In this document: piece by piece, positions 45,425-58,673 of the stretch
Layout of the letters: each line of letters starts with the position of its first letter
Numbering within the stretch: the stretch's first letter is position 1
Source: Siphonodentalium dalli
Taxonomy: Eukaryota; Mollusca; Scaphopoda; Gadilida; Siphonodentaliidae
DNA: 64,000 nt
NCBI GenBank assembly: GCA_032622095.1
Contig: CP136069.1
Span: 167,208,394 to 167,272,393, forward strand
Direction of reading: 5' to 3'
Position numbers and translations under genes: made by a program
Notes under the pieces: model-generated
Database searches by the model: none
Seen by the model: only the letters and a program-made list of their open reading frames with translations
What the model was told of the DNA's origin: nothing

Positions 45425-46665
45425 CTTCAAGTAACAAGGTAACTACTCGTCAATTATGCTTGAATACAGAAATGGTTAATAAGGCAAATTACGTCTTAAT
45501 ATAGAAAGGGTTAATAAGGTAAAATAACTACACGGCAATGATACTTAGTATAGAAAGGTTAATAATTTAACTTCTTGTCAGTGATGCTTTAATATAGAAA
45601 GGGTTAATAAGGTAACTACCCGTCAATAATGCTTTAGTATAGAAATGGTTACTAAGGTAACTACATGTCAATGATGCTTTAATAAAGAAAGGGTTAATAA
45701 GATAAAGTTCTACACGTCAATGATGCTTTAATATTGAAAGGGCTAATAGGGTAACTACACGTCAATGATGTTTTAATATAGAAAGGGTTAATATGGTAAT
45801 TACACACCAATGGTGATTTAATATAGAAAGGGTTAATATGGTAACTACCGTCAATGATGCTTTAATATAGAACAGGCTAATATGATAACTACATGTCAAT
45901 GATGCTTTAATATAGAAAGGGTTAATTAGGTAACTACACGTCAATGATACTTTAATACAGAAAGGGTTAATAAGGTAACTTCACGCCAATGATGCTTTAA
46001 TATAGAAAGGGTTAATAATGTAACTACTCACCAATGATACTTAGTATAGAACGGGTTAATGAGATAACTACCCGGCAATAATGATGCTTTAATATAGAAA
46101 GGGTCATAATAAGGTAATTACACGTCAATGATGCTTTAATACATAAATGGTTAATAATGTAACTACCCGCCAATGGCGCTTTAATGTAGAAAGGGTTAAT
46201 AATGCAACTACTCATCAACAATACATAGTATAGAAAGGGTTAATGAGGTAACTACACGTCAATGCTACTTAGTATAGAAAGGGTTAATAAGGTAACCACA
46301 CGACAATGATACTTTAGTATATACAGGGTTAATAAGGCAACTACCCGTCAATGGTGCTTTAATATGGAAAGGGTTAACATGGTAACTACACGTCAATGGT
46401 GTTTTAATATAGAAAGGGTTGATAAGGTAACTACACATCAATGATGCTTTAATACAGAAAGGGTTAATAAGGTAACTTCACGTCAATGATGCTTTAATAT
46501 AGAAAGGGTTAATATGGTAACTACTCACAAATGATACTTTGTATAGAACGGGTTAATAATGTAACTACCCGGCAATAATGCTTTAATATAGAAATGGTTA
46601 ATATGGTAACTACACGTCAATGATGCTTTAATATAGACAGGGTTATAATAAGGTAACTTCAAGTG
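45425..46665 (+). repeat. 45-bp minisatellite
   Basis: About 27 diverged copies of a 45-bp unit with 'ggtaactacacgtcaatgat' and 'gctttaatatagaaagggtt'. Units in the second third use a shorter form ('gatacttagtatagaa'). Confidence 0.9.
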
Positions 46666-46674
46666 CAGATTATA

Positions 46675-46998
46675 CAGTTTAACAAAATACCACAGGTGTA
46701 TATATCCGGGTGAACACTGTAGTAAATACCTGGGCGAAACCCTGGTGTAAATAGGCTACCTGGGTGTAAATACCCGGGTGTGACGGCGTCTTTCTAAATT
46801 ATATCCGTACAAACCGGGTAAACTGGGGTTAAAACCTAACATATATAGAAAACACCAGGGTAAATCTATATAAATCCATGATTTACCTGGGTGTAACCTG
46901 GGTGTGACCTGGGTGGAACCAGGGTAAAACCTATATGTACCGGGGTTTATCAGGGGTATACCTAGGTAAACACCAAGATTTACCATGGTAAATTTTTA
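46675..46998 (-). repeat. ACCTGGGTG-type repeat block, second locus
   Basis: Related to the 32.6-33.4 kb array: repeated 'acctgggtgtaacc' and 'cagggtaaa' words, and a border ('aaatttttatatggg') that is the inverse of the border at 32580. Confidence 0.7.
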
Positions 46999-47599
46999 TA
47001 TGGGTTACGCCGAGTTTTGTAGTAACTGACGAGTTCTGTAATAAATTTAACGAATTATGTAGTAATTTGAGTTTTTATGTTAATTTTGAGTTATGTAGTA
47101 AATCAATAACGAGTTTTGTAGTATAAATATCGTCCAGCTTTGTAATAACATTTCCTATACTTTTCGAAGGTCTGTTCGGACTTTAAACAAAACTATATAG
47201 TAAATTCAATGCTTATTTTCGTAAGCTTTAGTCTATGGGCCAGACTCACTCGTCGGTACAAAATTTCGGGGCAAATTGCCACCTATATATTTTGAACGTC
47301 ATCACAATAGCATTTTCAAAAATGCATAATAACAATTTCAAATGCATGCAGCACTTTGTGATGGGAACAGGAGTTTGAATATTCAATTACATAACTGCTT
47401 CTGCTTTCTGTAAACGAAACAAGAGCGGCATTGAACGCGGATCACGTGGCGTAATGAACGCGGATCACGTGGCGTAATGCAGACCTATATTGGGAAGCCT
47501 GTCTGAACTTCGTCAGATAGAAACGCTAATTAAGATTAAGTTAATTACTTCACTATTTTGTTTTTGGAAATTCCTTCACATTGTTTTAACCTCGTGTAC
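46999..47599. repeat. Degenerate short tandems
   Basis: 47010-47150 repeats 'gagttttgtagtaa' loosely. 47436-47482 has a 23-bp perfect doublet of 'aacgcggatcacgtggcgta'. Confidence 0.6.
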
Positions 47600-47603
47600 T
47601 TAA

Positions 47604-48605
47604 ATGATATCACCGGTGTAGCTTTTCTCAGTCATTGTCGATGCCCGCTAAATATATTCAAAAATGGCTGCAATTTGGTCGGTGAAAATTGAAACACGGG
47701 GGTAAATTGACCTGTATAGTGTAATTAGATAGATGCCGTTAGATAGACGATTTAAGAGGCAAATGTGAGCAATCAAGAGTGTTCCTTATGTTGAAAAATT
47801 TGTATGATATGTGTCACCTGACCAGTGGAATGTCATGGGATAGACGTATCTTCTCATGTCCCATGCATACTGGCTTAGACTAATGCACTACTAACCTGCC
47901 TTTGACGTCAGATGACTTAAAGAGGTACTAATAAATTATGTTATTAATAAAGAGCGTTTATTATCAGTCCAGAATATATGTGAACAAAGATAGTGGCTGA
48001 TTTTTTCAAAGGTAAGTAAGTAATGTTTTATTCTCAGCCATTATTCGTGGATCTAACATGAGAAGATGCGCATTTCCCATGCCATTCCCTTGGTCAGGTG
48101 ATCAATCTGTACAAATTGTTTCCTACACAAGGGACGCTCTTTATTTACCCATTAAATAGTTTGAGGTCAACGGCATCTATCTTATGACACTCTACTGGTC
48201 AATTGATATCCGTGTTTCAATTGTCACAGACCAGATTGTCCTTTAAAGACATTTAAGGATGTCAACGGGACCTATCTAGTAAGATATCCCGGGTCAAATT
48301 TCCCATATGTACATATTTGCAGCTCCAGTGGTCCAGCCTTTTCTGTATAAACAATCAGAATAATTAGGCCAATTGCGACCGTTTTTCAACTTTGACACTG
48401 GGTGTCGCTAAAATCCACAATATGACATTACCTCAAGGAAGATTAACGACTCAGGGTGCATATTAAATCCATAATGGATATTCAATGGCATGAATCGGCA
48501 TAACTTCCGTTACGGGCGGCCTATCACCAAAAACTTTCCGACAACGTGCTCAGTGGATTAGCGGGCATCGATGGTGACTGAGAAAAGCAACACCGGTGAT
48601 ATCCT
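47604..48605. mobile_element. Foldback element flanked by TTAA
   Basis: Ends ATGATATCACCGGTGTAGC and the inverse of AGGATATCACCGGTGTTGC, with TTAA immediately outside each (47600-47603, 48606-48609). The two halves are diverged inverted copies over several hundred bp ('tcacctgacca-tggaatg', 'atcttctcatgt'). TTAA duplication is the piggyBac habit, but the terminal bases are not the usual CCY, so class is uncertain. Confidence 0.65.
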
Positions 48606-48816
48606 TTAATATATTACGAAAACAGGGCATTATTATGGATATCAATTTACATGAGTTACGTGACTTCAAATATGATACTTGATCAATGCTGTGCCAAGTC
48701 CATACAATTTAACCCATATTTCTTTTGAGAATATTTTGTCTTCTCAATCATAAATGCATACAGTAATTAAGGACATTATTAAACATTGAAAAGTCCATTT
48801 GTTGTTCTCTAGTTTT

Positions 48817-49883
48817 TAGTGATGCGGATGTCACTGGACCGGACCGGACCGCTTTTTGCCGCCGGTCCGGTACTCTCTGGTCCGGTCCACTATTTTACTT
48901 CAGTTATAATAATTTATCGCGAATATTATTGCGTATTTGCCGTCATATTAATTAGCAACGATGTATTGACGCATTTAAGTGATTAATATCTATTAAACGT
49001 TTGATGCCACGAAACAATGTATATATGTACTTTGTGCATGTCACCGTCCTTATAATGCATTAGTGTAACACTGGCCAACACTATGTAGCACTATATCAAT
49101 GCGACAAACATGCAACTGAATGAGTGTGGAACTATTTGTCATAAACAGTGCATGTAACATGGCATCAACTAATCAATTTGGATGGATATCGAATGGAGTA
49201 TTCTATTGTTTTTCACAGTTATAATTATCGAAGAAACATGCAAACCATATTACATAGTACATACACAAGACAGTCACATTAAGCCAATAGTAGTTGTACT
49301 TAGGTATATAACTGTAATTGTCAGGACTATACAATCAGCCATCAAAATCTCCAAGACTCCAATATTAATGCAGTAGTCATATTAATACACATTTGTATAA
49401 TTGTCATCAGTATAGTTATTTCGTTTAAATTTCAATTTAATGAAAATAAGTATGATACGAATCATGCATACGATCAGTTGAGTGCCATGTTAGGTTGGTT
49501 ATAACACATTCTGGCCCTAGCTATATATCTTTCCAATACATTTAGTGCATGTTCGCATTACTAGAAATACTATTATCGTGCATCGTTCCCAGTTTATCCC
49601 ACCAGAGACAAACAATGATGCATACAATCGGCAAACAATGTAAGTTTTAACATATATGGACTCATTGAAATGCACTGAACTCAGTAACCTTATAGTTTGT
49701 ACTGTACAGAGTAAAAACTTTGAGAAAACAGAGAATTCATCAACATATAGCCTATTATAGGTGGACCGGACCGTTTTGGATCGGTCCAGGCATGTGTACC
49801 GGACCGGAATGGCCTGGACCGGACCGGACTCGACCGCCTTGGCAGTGGACCACCAAGGTGGTCCGGTCCGGTCCGCATCACTA
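48817..49883. mobile_element. hAT-type non-autonomous element 2 with perfect 8-bp TSD
   Basis: TSD CTAGTTTT at 48809-48816 and 49884-49891. TIR TAGTGATGCGGA at both ends. Subterminal regions are packed with GGACCGGACC/GGTCCGGTCC repeats, most densely at the right end (49760-49870). 1067 bp, no transposase; a 64-codon hydrophobic frame inside (49182-49376) is probably chance. Confidence 0.88.
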
Positions 49884-49891
49884 CTAGTTTT

Positions 49892-50891
49892 TAAAATGAC
49901 AGACTGTAAAATATGGATTGGAAATAACATCTAATTCTGATAAATTAATTGTGGTTCTGCAATTAGATTAAAACCTAATGTTATGTCACATACCAGCATG
50001 GCCATATACATTGGCATGTATGCATATATTCACCTCAATGCAGAAACATTTCTTCCGATATAAATTTGGTGTTAACACAAACTATCACTTCGATGGCCGA
50101 TATAATTCCCAATCAAAGCACCTTTATGCTTCTTAATCCGACCAACAAAAGCGGCAAGAGCTCTTGAGTTACCAATGTGACAATCTTTGACAGAACATAT
50201 TATAGTTAAATATCAACCTTATAAATTGGTACTTCTATTTCCCTCATATTATATAGATATGAATAGTTTACGATTATCATTTGAGTCAATTGCAAAACAA
50301 TTTATGAATCTTTAGTTGACACCGACAGAATCTATTCAATATCTAAAAAATGTCAATTTATAAACCTGGCTTAAACTTCTGTTAACACATCTGTCATATG
50401 TTAGAGTCTCTTTCCACAGGGCGGCTTCATACGGACTAATTGTTACTTTCTGGCCACCACATACATACTAGTAATTCGAAAAAAAATAGGAACGGTTTTC
50501 TGTTCTGTGATCATGATGGTAAAATCTAAAAAACAATTGAGTATAAACTGTATAAATTGAATATTCAAGCAAATTTTCGCAATTTATTATTTCACAAAAA
50601 AATCGCAATTTCCCTTTTCTTCATACTTTCTTGGTTCTATATTATTTTAGTATGTTGTTTGTAATGGGTTATATGCTTATTCTTGCAAAAGAAATATTGT
50701 ACGCCAATTAGTTTCGGACAAGACCATATAAGTGCATCAACAAGCTATTGTAATAAATTTTACAGTTCCAATGAGTCTATTTCAAAGATTGATTGTGTAA
50801 CTCGCTTTGACACACCGAAGGCCATGTGGCCGATCAATCCCATGAAGAGTGTATATTGATGGTATCCATGTGAAATATCTTTGGACTGGAA
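49892..50891. other. No recognisable feature
   Basis: AT-rich spacer. The words near 50060-50260 weakly resemble 17230-17400 ('cttcttaatccg-ccaaca', 'gttaccaat'), suggesting another shared dispersed repeat. Confidence 0.4.
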
Positions 50892-51235
50892 TCGCTGTTG
50901 CATTAGATGACATATTACCGCAAACGCAAGACCCGATTGAAGGCATGCATAGCCCACAATTCTACATGTAACCCAACCGCGATAACACACACTCATGAAC
51001 TTATATTGCCAGAACCAATATGGACCAATCAGGTTTACAACATAGCGAATTTATTGGCTAGTGGCTGTTGCATTAGATTCGGTAAAGCTGACATGCTGCC
51101 GCAAATGCAACACCCGATTGAAGGCATACATAGCCTACAATTCTACATGTAACCCAACGGCGATAACACACACACTCATGAACTAATATTGTCAGAACCA
51201 ATACGGACGATCAGGTTTACAACATATCACAGTTG
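50892..51235 (+). repeat. ~171-bp tandem duplication
   Basis: Two copies with 'gctgttgcattaga', 'acccgattgaaggcat', 'caattctacatgtaaccca' and 'atcaggtttacaacat'. Confidence 0.85.
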
Positions 51236-51734
51236 TTGACTATTTGCTGCACAATAACTAACAAGAAAAGATGATGCATGCATCAGATCGCCCATTAATT
51301 ATTTTACAAAATAAATAGTCACATACATTGGGGAAATGTTATAAAGTTAATATTAGAAATTCATATATACGAATCTATCACAACGAGATAGCTGGTGTAC
51401 TCACGACCAAGAACACGATGCTTACATGACCAAATTACCCCTAGATATGAAGCTTGATCGTGCATGTTCAATTTGACAATTACATGCTCATATATGTGGG
51501 CTATATTGTTTGCCGATGGATTCAAATCGTGACATCTAATATGCAGACGGACAGATGGGGGCTGTAATGTATTCCAAAGACTTGAATGATGCAAAGAGTA
51601 AAACCCAAGACGGATGCTGAGAAAAGAAACGTCAGCTTATCGAGTTGTCACCACAAATATACATATGCAATTTGAGATATATCAAATAGAAGATGCTACC
51701 TATATAATGAAATGCAATAAAAATTATGTATACA
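51236..51734. other. No recognisable feature
   Basis: Spacer between tandem repeats. Confidence 0.4.
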
Positions 51735-52215
51735 CAACCCCTCGAGCTACGTCGCTGTGACCAGCTATGAGAACATACACATGAAATATTCAAACAGACC
51801 GGACAGTGTTGCATGCAATATAAGTATACGTATACCCAACCCCTGTGCCACCCCTCTGTGACGATGTGATCAGCCTTGATGACATACACACGAAATATTC
51901 AAATAGACCAGACAGTGTCCCATGCAATACGCACACCCTAACCCCATGTCGCCACGTCTCTACATGGGACACATTGTAACATGTGAAAACATGCACATGA
52001 AATGTTCAAGCAGACATGGTCCCATGCAATATAAGTGCCAATCCCATTTCGCCGCGTCCCTACATGTAACCAGTGGTGAGAACGTGCACATGAAAATGTC
52101 AAACAGATCCGACAGTGTCACAATCATTATTAGAAAAAAGTACCTACTGCTCCCCAACCACCTGTCGCCGTGTCCACACACGTGATGACCAGACGTGAAA
52201 ACATGCACATGAAAT
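51735..52215 (+). repeat. ~105-bp minisatellite, about five diverged units
   Basis: Repeated words 'acatacacatgaaatattca', 'cagacagtgtcccatgcaat' and 'ccccatgtcgcc-cgtc'. Confidence 0.8.
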
Positions 52216-53777
52216 AAAATATATCGCCTATATAATCAAATGCAATAAAAGTATGTAAACCCAGGTATGTTATACCAATGTGTTGGTAGCACCGTTACAT
52301 TTGGAACAACACAAATTTTAATTCTCATGCCGTTAGCTTTTATAAATACGCAATGTTATGAACGTTGCCGCACATATTCTGGCAACACATGTGTGTGTAT
52401 GAGAAAAATGACGTGCAAACTTTCCAGTGTTTAAGTTGGTTTTTTCGTGTTATTTCTGCCCTAAATGAACTTATCCTAAGTCATTACGAGTCGATAATGG
52501 CATTAAAATACTCTCATTTTCAGTTCGTTATGGACTCAAATTGAAGCGATTATACGCCGATTATGAACCTAAAGCAAACACTATTGTCAGCCGATAACGT
52601 TCAGGCTGTCTTTAAATGTTGGGGAAATTTAAAAAGTTAATATTATTAGGTTTATTTTGGAGCGCAAACCGCTAAGTGTCTTTAAAGATGTATTCAGGGT
52701 TCCAGTCTGATTATTACGAAACCTATTTTTCTTCATATTTAGGTTTTAGTGCGTAAAATATAGCAAATTTGCATCGAAAAGTGTTTTATGGACGATACTG
52801 TTTTGTATTGTTTGAAAAAAAAAGAGTTTGCTATGCATTAAATGTTATCGTTTCGATGTTTTAGGCATTATATTATTAATTTGTTAATAAAATGATATTC
52901 TTGGGCATTCATATGTCTAATTTATGTGTCATAATTGGTTTTCGACATTTTGTTCAACAGAACTGAGCAGAAAACTGTACGGCAAGCAAATTTAAGTAAA
53001 TAAAGCGTATCGACGGTTGCGTTGTTTCAGCTTTTTCTCACCATCCGTCTATTATTCACATGTTTCGCTAGAAGTTGACCGATATATATACATGTATAAC
53101 AATGTAAGTTTGATGTAAGTAAAATCAAAAATAGCTGCACGACTGGTCCCTAAATGAAACCGTTGTCATGGGAACAGTAACCCCCCTACCACGATGAGGA
53201 CAACAACTCCCCTGTGTGGAAATTGCTGAAGGCTATTCAGACAATCAGGTACGAATTTCATGAAAGTATTAGGTGCACGCAGCATCAAATATAAGACTTG
53301 AGCCAGAGTTCAGCCTCGTCACCACACGCCCATAAATATGTCCCTCGTCAAAGTTTCAACAGTAAGAGGATTTTATTGAATTTTAAAAAGTTGAATGAAG
53401 CACTCAACTTGATAAACAGAAAAGACATATACCATCCAAGGCGCACCCATTGTTCTGGAAATCCATACATCAATTATATGAGACTGGTGACATTTTATGG
53501 TTGCTTGGACATCGCCAACGACCAGAATTAGAGAGGTTATTGAGAATCAGTCTTTAGATACTGAAACAACGTTCCATTGAAAAGAATATTGTAATAGGAA
53601 AGACCGCTAGGTTCATCGACGCTCCCTGGGTCTACTTGGTAAGATCTTGAACATTGCGAAGCAGAATAGCCTTTACATCCTTCTAACTCAATTGCAAACT
53701 AATTAGTTAATATTGGCATCAATCCCAAACAAATGGTTTCATCATTCTAAAGTTGTCCGAACCAGGGGTCCGTATTA
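52216..53777. other. No supported gene
   Basis: A 77-codon plus-strand frame (53298-53531) is basic but unrecognised. Otherwise AT-rich. Confidence 0.35.
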
Positions 53778-54010
53778 TCACTTCTCTAGCACGTGTAATT
53801 GAGCAGCGGAGAACATGGTCTGTACTATGAACGCTGGAAATCCAAGAGTGTAGGCGGCTCTGTGTAAATTGTCAGCGCTGGCCAAATCGAGTACTATGGA
53901 TTCCATGTGTTTGTAATGTTGCCCATCGCTTATCATGTAAAGGGAAACACTATCACCCATGTGAACCGGTCCTGCACTGCGAGGTAGCAGCGCAATTGGT
54001 TGTGGTACTA
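53778..54010 (-). pseudogene. Protein-like frame of unknown origin within a dispersed repeat
   Basis: The minus-strand frame, open from about 54018, includes SAGPVHMGDSVSLYMISDG and a hydrophobic tail, then stops at 53778. The segment around 'caggaccggttcacatggg' recurs at 58790-58850 on the other strand with matching flanks, so this is part of a dispersed element rather than a unique host exon. No family recognised. Confidence 0.25.
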
Positions 54011-55322
54011 TGTGAACGCGTTAGCAGTGGACCCCAATCACATCGGTAGCTTTTAGAAGATATCACGAATTGTCATCATCGAACATATATAAGGATATAA
54101 GACATAATGGTTGAGTTATTCCTATAGGGAATTTCATATAATAACCACAGATGACCAACTGTATTTTTTTTTAACAAACAGATAAGTCGTATTGGCTGAT
54201 AAAATGAGACTTTTATCAACATATTCACTATCGGACGAATAAACCGAAAAACTTGGATGTTTCACATTCATCGTCCATCGATTATCCACTAATTTTATTC
54301 CTCAATAGATACTGAATTGAATTCATTAATCTCTCGATGGCCAACGATCCCCTCGATCACAAAATCGAGGGAGATAGATTGGCAATGGTAACGTTCACAG
54401 GGGACCCGCGCTTCCAAATGATACTGTCTGTATGTGGTAATGGTACTGCCTGACGGTGGTCTGCTATTAATGGAATGGGCTTTACTCAAGTAATAGCGAT
54501 CACCTTTACTAATCATGTCACGTGAGGTTTATTTTTTAGCATATTAAATATTTCGCATTGTTTCACAACCGACAGACGAACGATTCGATATTTTGTTTTA
54601 ATTATGAAACGCACAAATAGGCGACAAAATGAGATAAATTAAAGACGTATTTGCATTTCAAAATATCATATTAGTGTATTGTTGATATTTCATGGAGATA
54701 ATCTGATAGTTTCGATTGATTTTTTCCAATTTTCTAGCTTTTTCTTGTCAAAGTACTTGTTTGTAGATCTGATTATCGTCTTTTTTATATAGATAAAGAA
54801 TACCTGATTTTGGGACGACCGATAGTTCTAAGACGCCACTCAAGAGAACTTAACATCAACTCCCACCAAAATCCCGTACTTTCAAAATTTCAATGATACT
54901 GTCTGCAGGTGGTAAGGGTACTGTCTGGCGGTGGTCTGCTATCAATTTAATGGGCTTTACTCAAGTAAACAGTTGTTTAAATATTGTTGTTATAACGTGT
55001 GTCCCAATCCCTTGTAAATTTTTTTGCAATACATATGTTTAAACCAATAATATATTCATAACACACGAATTTCCACTAGATGCAAAACCATCTGCAGTCG
55101 TTACCATTGCATAGATTGCAACCACTGCAATCAGGATCCATAAACACTGCGAGCAGGACCATTCAACAGTTTCTTTAACCCTTTACCCAACAAACCGGCC
55201 AATAACACCCAAATAAGGCTTCAACAGCCTAAAATATCTTCGGTCTGTCTCAATAACACCATACAAATATGGATATCATTGGAACCGGTTCATTGACCAC
55301 ATTGTGATGGTTACAGTTATGC
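54011..55322. repeat. AT-rich spacer with an 80-bp direct repeat
   Basis: 54417-54497 and 54890-54970 share 'aatgatactgtctg', 'ggtggtctgctat-aat' and 'gggctttactcaagtaa'. Nothing else recognised. Confidence 0.6.
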
Positions 55323-55562
55323 CCTGTGCAAATGCATTCTCTTATATATGCGAGTCGACCATAGGTCGCCTCGCATATATAAGAGAATGCATTGGCCTAA
55401 AAAAATCTTTTTTTAACACTTTTTACCATTTTTTCTTATAATATTTTCTACATTCTTTGACAATTTGATAATTTTTAATATGTGTTAAGCCAATGCATTC
55501 TCTTATATATGCGAGGCGACCTATGGTCGACTCGCATATATAAGAGAATACATTGGCACAGG
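55323..55562. mobile_element. Nested-palindrome MITE (240 bp)
   Basis: 74-bp inverted arms (55323-55396 and 55489-55562) starting CCTGTGC. Each arm is itself almost a perfect palindrome ('ttctcttatatatgcgag', GTCGACCATAGGTCG and its inverse). No coding capacity; no unambiguous target duplication. Confidence 0.85.
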
Positions 55563-55826
55563 TTCTGTTGGGTAAAAAAAAGGAGCAGTTAAATAATGAC
55601 GTATTACTCGCCATTCAGAATACAAGTATATGGGAACAATTACTAATGAAACATTCGACGTCTATTTTAATATATTATTTCTTGTCAAAGATAATCAGTA
55701 TTTTCTTGTTAAAAATGGGATACAAATACATAAATTGTGGATTGTCAATGTTATATCTAAGTGGATGTTAACACAAAAACAGTGTATCCTGCATATGTTC
55801 GGATGTAATTCACTCGGCCGCTAACA

Positions 55827-55846
55827 TCTATATCTATATTTGCGAA

Positions 55847-55881
<35 letters not shown>

Positions 55882-58673
55882 GTTCTATAGAAATTAACAG
55901 GGGACCATCTAGATGATGCCAAAGGGGTCTACTAGGAGAAGCTTTTTACGAGAAAGATAATGGTCGGGGTTAGAATTTTCTAAAGTGACGCCGTTGTTGT
56001 CAGGGGCAGAAAAGGGGGAGGGGCAGAAAAATAAATTGTCGCCGATTGCCACCAAACTTATATATAATCATCCCCATAATATGAGGAATCTAATGGCGTG
56101 GTTTAAATATGGCAAAAGTCGCGCCGTTCGCGCCAGGGATGCCCGGAAGGGGGGGGGGGGCAGATTTTTATTTCTGTCGCCGATTGCCACGAAACTTACA
56201 TATAATCATCCCCATGATATGAAGAATCCAACGGTGTGGTTTAAATATGTCAAAAGTGGCGTCGTTTGAGTCAGGGATGAACGGAAATGGAGAGGGGCAC
56301 CAAAATTGATAAAACTAATTTTAGCGCCGATTTCCACCAAATTGATTTATATTCTTCTTCATGATACAAGGAATCTAATTGTGCGATTTAACAACGCCAA
56401 ATTGTTGTTTTTGGATGAGAGATTGGGAGGGGATGGGCACTAAATTTGATAATAAGTCGCCGATTGCACCACACTTATACAAAATCATCCCCATGGTATG
56501 AGGAGTCTAATGGTGTGGCTTTTATCTGTCAAATGTGGCCTCATTCGAGTCAGAGTTGCATTGAAAGGGACAGGGGCACCAAAATTGATGCACAATTTTT
56601 TTAGCGCCAATTTCCACCAAATTGATACACGTTCTTATCCATGATACGAGGAATCTAATCGTGATTTAAAGACGACATATTGGTGCTGTTTGGGTGAGAG
56701 ATGGAGAGGGGAGGGATTGGCACCAAATTTGATAAAAAAAATTGTTTAGTCGCCGATTATCACCAAACTTATAAACAATCATCTCCATGATATCAGGAGT
56801 GTAATCGTGTGGTTTAAGGATGTCACAAGTGGGGCCATTCGAGTCAGTGGTGTATAGAGATGAGAGGGACAAAAAACATTATATCTATATATATATGTTT
56901 AGTGCCGATTTCCACCAGATTGATACATATTCTTCTCCGTGATACGAGGAATCTTATCGTGTGGTTTACATACACCAAATTGGTGCCCTATGGGTGAGAG
57001 ATTTGGGGACCTTAAATTTGATACGAATTTGTATACTCGCCAATTTTCACCAATTTCATATATATGCATCTCTAATTTATAATGAGTCTAAGTGTGTGCA
57101 GCTTGAGTCCGAAATAGGGACGGGAGGGTCACCAAAACTGATACAAAATATTTTTAGTACCAATTACCATCAAATTCAGACACGTTCTTCTCAAATGATA
57201 CAAGAAATAAAATCGTGCTGTCTGTCTGTCTTTTTGTCTGTCTGTGTGCGTTCTATATATATAATGAATACAATCGAGATGGCACCAAGGCGTTCTAAGA
57301 GGGGTAACTTTTTACAAGGAAGATAATTGTGCGGGTTAAAATTTTATAAAATGACGCTGTTGGTGGGAGGGGAAATTAAAAAAATATGGTGAAATAGTTT
57401 TGTCGCTGATTTCCACCAAACGAATACATAATCACCTTCGCAATATGGCGTTGTTCAAGTCAGCGTTGCATCAACAATTGATTTAATAAACCAAATTCCA
57501 CCAAATTCATACACGTTTTTCTCTAATGATATACCATGAATTAAATCACATTTGGTGTCGTTTGCGTCACGGATGGCGAGCGGATATGCACTATCATAGA
57601 TAAGATTGCTATTCGCCGATATCCACATATAAGTTATATACAGTCACCAGGCCATCTCCATATCATTCTAAGTAGTTGGGCGTTCACATTTCACAATCCC
57701 GACATATGGTGACCCACATAAGTCACTTGAACAATTATATCTTCTTAACAGTCGTATTTATATGGGAATGGCAATCAAGGCATTCACACAATGAGCTAGC
57801 AAAAAGAGATAACTAGAAGAAGCATTAAACGTATATTTATCATTCTATTGAGGAGATACATATATTCGTGCAAACTGAGAGACCTCGAACCGTCAGAGGA
57901 TTGCATATATATAATAACAAAATTTAGTCTGTTCCATTCAATACAGTTTCCACAAAAAGTTACAATTTGTCAAGAGATATGGAAGGCCTGTTCATAAATA
58001 GTGGTCACAGTGTGCAGTCAAATATAGTCTCTTCTGATATACAAGAACATGCAGTTAGTAGCACAAGAGTTTTCAGGATCCTACCAATACTGACATCTGA
58101 CAAGGGTTTTAGAACAGACTCATCGACTGACATAAACAACTCAAAATCTCGCTCTGTGCCTGGCACATGTAGCTGATATATCTGCGCAGCAACATTTCGT
58201 TTAAACTAAGAATATTTAGCCAATATATAGCACCATGAACAGAGGAGCACCTGGACATTTCTTTGAAACATCTGTATCTTCATGGAGATATGATAGCCAG
58301 GTGTCCTCGAGATCTTAGTCCAACCCACTAGATTGATTGATACATCTCAATATGTAAAACCCAATTATCATCTTTTATCGAACTAATGTGTTTATGATGT
58401 TCATGTATCATATTATAACGTCTAATGTATACGCAGTTGTAAATAAATAAATACTTCATTATTAGTGGAACGGATTAATCGCGATAAACAGAATGACAAT
58501 TGACAAGGTGAGCCACTACTTATATTCCATGACTGTAATAATCATGTTTTGTGATGCTATTTGAATATACAATTTATGAAAAAACGTATAACACTTTAAG
58601 CAAGAGCATTCTCTATTCCCAATAAATATCCACAGCATACATTAACCTGGGCAACGCCGGGTAACCCTGCTAG
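55827..58673 (+). mobile_element. Non-autonomous Helitron, copy B
   Basis: Plus orientation: A|TCTATATCTATATTTGCG at the left, hairpin CCTGG-GCAACG-CCGGG, eight bases and CTAG|T at the right. Same internal structure as copy A (19095-22136) but without A's duplicated terminus. It contains the same 69-codon frame (57967-58176) with three amino-acid differences from copy A. No Rep/helicase gene. Confidence 0.82.

Noticed and set aside
49517-49930. 137-codon minus-strand frame
   Set aside because: It crosses the right border and TSD of the hAT element and runs through its GGTCC array.
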